This document shows positions 48,096-51,820 of a DNA stretch of 51,820 nucleotides, one piece after another. Both the position numbers and the translations under genes were made by a program. The stretch lies in NCBI RefSeq assembly GCF_001613145.1, contig NZ_BDBU01000046.1, positions 1 through 51,820 on the forward strand. The letters are read 5' to 3'. Source of the stretch: Nocardia jejuensis NBRC 103114. GTDB lineage: Bacteria > Actinomycetota > Actinomycetes > Mycobacteriales > Mycobacteriaceae. The first letter of the stretch is position 1, and the number at the start of each line of letters is the position of its first letter. The notes under the pieces were generated by a model, which was not told the DNA's origin, did not search any database, and saw only the letters and a list, made by a program, of their open reading frames with translations.

Positions 48096-49559
48096 TCAGG
48101 CCGGATCGCGGCGCAGATAGCCACCGCGCGGATCACCCTGCACCCGGCCGTCACGGCAGATGTGGTGCCCCCGCAGGAACACGTCGGTGACGCGCGCCCC
48201 GATCTCGAAGCCCTCGAACGGGGTGTACTCCTGCGCGGACTCGGAGTCCGCGGCGTGCACGGTCCACCTGGCATCGGGATCGATCAGCACCAGGTCGGCG
48301 TCGTACCCCGGTGCGATCGTTCCCTTTCTCGCGAGCCCGTAGCGCCGCGCCGGATTCCACGCGGTCAGCTCCGCGATGCGCGAGAGCGCCAGACCCCGTT
48401 TCATCCCCTCGCCGACCAAGCCGGGCAGCAGGTACTCCGCACCGCCGAAGCCCGATTTCGCGCTGAACACGTCGTCGCGATCGGCCCCGAATTTCTGTTC
48501 GTCCCGGCAGCAGGCGTGGTCGCTGACCACCCAGTCGATCTCGCCGGCCAGCAGATGCCGCCACAGTGCCTCCACGTCCGCGCGCTCGCGCAGCGGCGGA
48601 TTCACCTTGCCGCCGTTGCCGTGCGCGGTGTCGACATCGGCGAGCAGATGCCCGATGGTCGCCTCGCGCCGGAAATCCACGCGCGGGAAGGCCGTGGCCA
48701 TGGTGAGAGCCGCCTCGACCGCCTTCGCGGAGGACAGGTGCAGCAGGTTGATATTGGCCAGACCGGTCTCGTGCGCCAGGTACGAGGCCATGGTGATGGC
48801 CAGGCCCTCCGAGTGCGCGGGCCGCGAGGCACTGTAGGCGCGCAGTCCGGTGAGGGTGCCGTCGCGTTCCACCAGGGCGGTGTAGGCGGCCATGATCTCG
48901 GCGGTCTCGCAGTGCAGCGACAGTGAGATCCGTTCACCGAGAGTTTCCCGGGCCCGCTGTACCGCGCGCATGACGAATTCGAAATGCGCGAGATCGTAGC
49001 GATCCTCCGGCCCGATCATGAGGAAATCGGCCTGATCCTGCGAGCGGCCGTGCAGTCCGTGGCCGCCGTAGAACATGAAGATCTTGAACGAGGTGATCCC
49101 GAAATCCCGGACCAGGGAAGGTATCTCGGCGATGTGCTCGGCTGTCATCGGCGCCAGGTGCAGCGCGTGATCGACGAACGATCGCCCGGCCATCGCGTCC
49201 AGCGCCACGGGTACGAAATCGCGGTACGCACCACCGCGATCGAGGTAGTAGCGCCCGGTGCGCAGATAGCTCAGCGAGGTGGTCACCCCACCCTGCGCGC
49301 ACGCCCGGCTCTCGGTGCCGGTGTCCGCGGCCAGATCTCGATAGATCCCCCAGTGCTGATGCGCGTCGATCACCCCGGGAAAGGCGAGCAGGCCCTGCGC
49401 GTCGACGACCCGATCCACGCCGTGCGTGCTCAGGTCGGCACCCACCTCGGTTACCAGGCCCCCGGCGACGGCGACATCGACCGGCTCGGGATGGTCGGTG
49501 CCCGGATCGCCCGGGCGCACCACGCGGGCGTTGCGGATCAGCAGTTCGGTCGCGGTCAC
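48096..49559 (-). CDS. Dihydropyrimidinase/allantoinase-like amidohydrolase
   Basis: 487 residues, cyclic amidohydrolase fold. Metal-binding parts are FPGVIDAHQHWG (HxH), the carbamylated Lys in ITSFKIFMFYGG, HCET, HLSSAKAVE and DWVVSDHACC. This matches the hydantoinase/dihydropyrimidinase/allantoinase/dihydroorotase group; the substrate cannot be read from sequence. DAHQH rather than DxHVH is a small departure. GTG 49559 follows TGGAG. It is divergent from the CoA-transferase operon, and both may be regulated from the shared gap. Confidence 0.9.
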   Translation of the reverse strand: MTATELLIRNARVVRPGDPGTDHPEPVDVAVAGGLVTEVGADLSTHGVDRVVDAQGLLAFPGVIDAHQHWGIYRDLAADTGTESRACAQGGVTTSLSYLRTGRYYLDRGGAYRDFVPVALDAMAGRSFVDHALHLAPMTAEHIAEIPSLVRDFGITSFKIFMFYGGHGLHGRSQDQADFLMIGPEDRYDLAHFEFVMRAVQRARETLGERISLSLHCETAEIMAAYTALVERDGTLTGLRAYSASRPAHSEGLAITMASYLAHETGLANINLLHLSSAKAVEAALTMATAFPRVDFRREATIGHLLADVDTAHGNGGKVNPPLRERADVEALWRHLLAGEIDWVVSDHACCRDEQKFGADRDDVFSAKSGFGGAEYLLPGLVGEGMKRGLALSRIAELTAWNPARRYGLARKGTIAPGYDADLVLIDPDARWTVHAADSESAQEYTPFEGFEIGARVTDVFLRGHHICRDGRVQGDPRGGYLRRDPA

Positions 49560-49580
49560 GGCCCACGCTCCAGTTTCCTT

Positions 49581-49666
49581 GTGCGAAACAGCTTTACCAA
49601 TTCAGCGATCTTCGCAGTAGGATGCGCTGACAGTCAACGTCACAACGCAACGCTTGTGTTTCGTAC
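49581..49666. promoter_or_regulatory. Inverted half-sites GTGCGAAACA / TGTTTCGTAC in the divergent gap
   Basis: GTGCGAAACA (49581-49590) lies near the amidohydrolase start, and TGTTTCGTAC (49657-49666) near the CoA-transferase start. They are inverted copies with one mismatch, 66 bases apart. They look like sites for one regulator that controls both divergent genes. CAACG also repeats between them (49636-49652). Confidence 0.4.
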
Positions 49667-49704
49667 AGGGAAACCCTGCGGGTGAGTGCGGTAAGGAGCG
49701 TGCA

Positions 49705-50892
49705 ATGGACGGCCCACTCTCCGGCATCCGGGTACTGGATGCGGCGACACTGTTCGCGGGCCCGCTGGCCGGGACCATGCTGGCCGATTTCGGCGCGGAC
49801 GTGGTCAAGATCGAGCATCCGCGGGGTGATCCGGTGCGCGGCCACGGCGCGCAGCGCGACGGTGTCGGGCTGTGGTGGAAGCTGCTGGGTCGCGGAAAAC
49901 AGTCGGTCACCCTGTATCTGGGCGCACCGGAGGGCCAGCGGATCTTCCGGCGGCTGGTGGCCGACGCCGATGTGGTGATCGAGAACTTCCGGCCCGGCAC
50001 CCTGGAGCGCTGGGGCCTGGGCTACGAGGAACTGCGCGCGATCAATCCCCGGCTGGTATTGGCGCGGGTCACCGGATTCGGTCAGATCGGCCCGTACGCG
50101 CGACGTCCCGGATTCGGTACCCTCGCCGAGGCCATGAGCGGATTCGCGGCCCTCACCGGTGAGCCGGACGGGCCGCCCACACTGCCGCCGTTCGGCCTGG
50201 CCGACGGAATCGCGGCGCTGGCAACGGCTTTCGCCATCATGACCGCCCTGCGCGCCCGCGACCGCGACGGCCACGGTCAGCAGATCGACATGGCCATCAT
50301 CGAACCGATCCTCACCCTGCTCGGCCCGCAACTCATCGCGTACGACCAGCTCGGGGAACTGCAACCGCGCACCGGGAACCGCTCCACCAACAATGCGCCG
50401 CGCAATATCTATCGCACCGCCGACGACCGCTGGGTGGCGGTGTCCACCAGCGCCCAGTCCATCGCCGAACGGGTCCTGCGGCTGGTCGGCCGCCCCGATC
50501 TGACCCGGGAGCCGTGGTTCGGTTCCGGAACCGAAAGGGCAAGGCACGCCGACGAACTCGACGCGGCCGTGGGCGGGTGGATCGCCGAGCGCAAGGCCGA
50601 GGAGGTGATTCGCGCCTTCGACGCCGCCGAGGCCGCCATCGCGCCGGTCTACACCGCCGCCGAGGTGCTCGCCGACCCGCACTACCGGGCGCTGGGCACC
50701 ATCGCCGAACTCCACGACGAGGAACTCGGACCGGTCCGCATGCAGAACGTGATGTTCCGTCTCTCGGAGACACCCGGCCGCATTCGCTGGACCGGCCCAC
50801 CGCTGGGAGCGCACACCGCCGAGGTGCTGGGCGCGTACGGCATCGACGCCGACGCTCTGACCCAGCTGCGCGCCGCGGGGGTGATCCGATGA
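49705..50892 (+). CDS. CaiB/BaiF-type (class III) CoA-transferase
   Basis: 395 residues, normal for the family. The N-terminal signature is LSGIRVLDAATLFAGPLAG, then MLADFGADVVKIEHP, and the catalytic Asp sits in FGLADGIAALATA. These enzymes move CoA between acyl-CoA and a free acid such as oxalate, carnitine or succinate derivatives. TAAGGAG precedes ATG 49705. It is followed by a metal hydrolase gene through an ATGA overlap and by an MmgE/PrpD gene, which suggests breakdown of a carboxylic acid. Confidence 0.92.
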   Translation: MDGPLSGIRVLDAATLFAGPLAGTMLADFGADVVKIEHPRGDPVRGHGAQRDGVGLWWKLLGRGKQSVTLYLGAPEGQRIFRRLVADADVVIENFRPGTLERWGLGYEELRAINPRLVLARVTGFGQIGPYARRPGFGTLAEAMSGFAALTGEPDGPPTLPPFGLADGIAALATAFAIMTALRARDRDGHGQQIDMAIIEPILTLLGPQLIAYDQLGELQPRTGNRSTNNAPRNIYRTADDRWVAVSTSAQSIAERVLRLVGRPDLTREPWFGSGTERARHADELDAAVGGWIAERKAEEVIRAFDAAEAAIAPVYTAAEVLADPHYRALGTIAELHDEELGPVRMQNVMFRLSETPGRIRWTGPPLGAHTAEVLGAYGIDADALTQLRAAGVIR

Positions 50893-51707
50893 CGGCCCGA
50901 GATCCCCTGGTGGAATTGGTTCGTGGCGGAGTGCGCCTCGTCGAGCTCGGCCGCCCGTTCCGTACCGGAATGCCGTGCTCGCCCAATCATCCGGGCTTCC
51001 GGATGACCCTGGCGCGTCGGCACGGCGATCTGGTGCGCCCCGACGGCGGGTCGGCCGCGAACGAGATCATCGTGACCGGCGGCCATGTCGGAACCCATAT
51101 CGACGCCCTGAGCCATGTCAGTCAGGACGGCAAACTGCACGGCGGCGTAGACGCGATGGACGCCCAGCGCGGTGGCGCGTTCTCGGCCCATGGCGCGGAA
51201 CATCTTCCGGGACTGCTGCGGCGCGGAGTCCTGCTGGACATCGCACGCCTGCACGACACCGACACGCTCCCCGGGGGATACGAGATCGGCGCCGACGATC
51301 TCGAGCGCGCGGCGACGCAGGCCGGGGTGAGGCCGGAGACCGGGGATGTGGTCCTGGTGCGCACCGGCTGGGCCCGGCTGTTCGACGACGGCCCCGCATA
51401 CCTGGGCGCCGAGTCGGGAGTGCCGGGAATCGGCGTGGCGGGCGCGAGATGGCTTGCCGCGCAGGACATCACCGCGACCGGCGCGGACACCACCGCATAC
51501 GAGCGCCTGGCTCCCGGCGCCGGCCACTCGGTCCTGCCGGTGCACCGGGTGCTGCTGGTCGAGTCGGGCATCTACATCATGGAGCACCTGGACCTGGAGG
51601 ACCTCGCCGCGGCGGGCATCAGCGAATTCGTCTTCCTGCTCGCTCCCCTGCGCATCGTCGGTGGCACCGGCTCGCCCGTGCGCCCGCTCGCGGCGGTGAC
51701 CCGATGA
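50889..51707 (+). CDS. Cyclase-family metal hydrolase (kynurenine-formamidase-like)
   Basis: 272 residues. The family metal motif HxGTHxDxxxH is present as GGHVGTHIDALSHVS. Other segments (GVLLDIARL, GDVVLVRTGWA, YIMEHLDLEDLA) match the cyclase PF04199 group, which includes kynurenine formamidase, isatin hydrolase and polyketide cyclase-like enzymes. It probably hydrolyses an amide or lactam ring bond. The start overlaps the CoA-transferase stop by ATGA and its stop overlaps the next start, so these genes form one operon. Confidence 0.9.
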   Translation: MTARDPLVELVRGGVRLVELGRPFRTGMPCSPNHPGFRMTLARRHGDLVRPDGGSAANEIIVTGGHVGTHIDALSHVSQDGKLHGGVDAMDAQRGGAFSAHGAEHLPGLLRRGVLLDIARLHDTDTLPGGYEIGADDLERAATQAGVRPETGDVVLVRTGWARLFDDGPAYLGAESGVPGIGVAGARWLAAQDITATGADTTAYERLAPGAGHSVLPVHRVLLVESGIYIMEHLDLEDLAAAGISEFVFLLAPLRIVGGTGSPVRPLAAVTR

Positions 51708-51820
51708 CCGCCGCCACCATCGTGCACCGGCTGGCCGAATTCGCGGCCGGGGCACGCGATCGTGGTGTCGGTGCGCCGCTGCGCGAGGACGCGGCCCGCC
51801 GCCTGCTCGACGTGCTGGGC
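51704..51820 (+). CDS. MmgE/PrpD-family protein (3' truncated by window end)
   Basis: Only 39 residues are visible. The start ATIVHRLAEFAAGARDRG and VGAPLREDAARRLLDVLG fit the first helix pair of MmgE/PrpD dehydratases and epimerases (related to 2-methylcitrate dehydratase and cis-aconitate decarboxylase). It begins in an ATGA overlap with the previous gene. The assignment rests on a short segment. Confidence 0.65.
   Translation, partial: MTAATIVHRLAEFAAGARDRGVGAPLREDAARRLLDVLG

Overview
The window is about 52 kb of high-GC DNA from an actinomycete, most likely Nocardia or a close relative such as Rhodococcus or Gordonia. The evidence is very high GC with GTG/TTG starts, GGAGG-type ribosome sites, many 4-base ATGA/GTGA overlaps, a KshA-type steroid oxygenase, an F420-type oxidoreductase, a deazaflavin-type nitroreductase, an MmpL-like exporter, and an ABC-F gene next to a small HTH gene as at the Rv1473/Rv1473A locus. 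About 50 genes are packed with few gaps. No tRNA, rRNA, insertion sequence, prophage or CRISPR array was seen.

Region 1 (1-8.9 kb): a partial FAD oxidoreductase, a fused PAP2 phosphatase/lipid kinase, a divergent MarR/cupin pair, a hot-dog thioesterase, a two-gene locus that looks like a ribosomal peptide system (a Cys-ending 162-aa precursor-like protein plus an MvdD-type ATP-grasp ligase), and the ABC-F/HTH pair.

Region 2 (9.3-16.7 kb): a signalling island. A bacteriophytochrome histidine kinase faces a SpoIIE-type phosphatase and a single-domain response regulator. Downstream of the phytochrome are a STAS anti-anti-sigma protein and an RsbW-like anti-sigma kinase. These are the parts of a partner switch, here apparently driven by red light. 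Next comes a small stress-protein operon (tail-anchored helical protein, DUF4235 protein, 47-aa protein) preceded by a promoter of the SigB/SigF type (GTTT-N15-GGGTA). A similar site precedes katE at 18.7 kb. The operon ends in a 26-bp perfect hairpin.

Region 3 (16.8-36.4 kb): mixed metabolism. It holds a thiolase, large-subunit catalase KatE, a metallo-hydrolase with divergent XRE-cupin regulator, a TetR/phosphotransferase/F420-type oxidoreductase run, a DUF574-type methyltransferase, a Ddn-like protein, KshA, an SGNH hydrolase, a pyridine-nucleotide oxidoreductase coupled to a DUF1295 membrane protein, an unknown membrane protein, a secreted LVIVD protein and a HhH-PHP protein.

Region 4 (36.6-48 kb): peptide deformylase, then a ten-gene minus-strand run read from 47.9 down to 37.1 kb: secreted lipocalin, MMPL exporter, fatty-acid desaturase, stand-alone acyl carrier protein, cyclopropane-synthase-like methyltransferase, P450, fatty acyl-AMP ligase, hot-dog thioesterase, second P450, alpha/beta hydrolase. 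Gaps are 2-96 bases or 4-base overlaps. I infer an acyl-carrier-protein-tethered pathway that activates, desaturates, methylates, oxidises, releases and exports a lipid. I do not recognise the product, and this is the best candidate in the window for an undescribed system.

Region 5 (48.1-51.8 kb): a dihydropyrimidinase-like amidohydrolase divergent from a CaiB-type CoA-transferase, a cyclase/kynurenine-formamidase-like hydrolase and the start of an MmgE/PrpD protein. This looks like a catabolic locus of unknown substrate.
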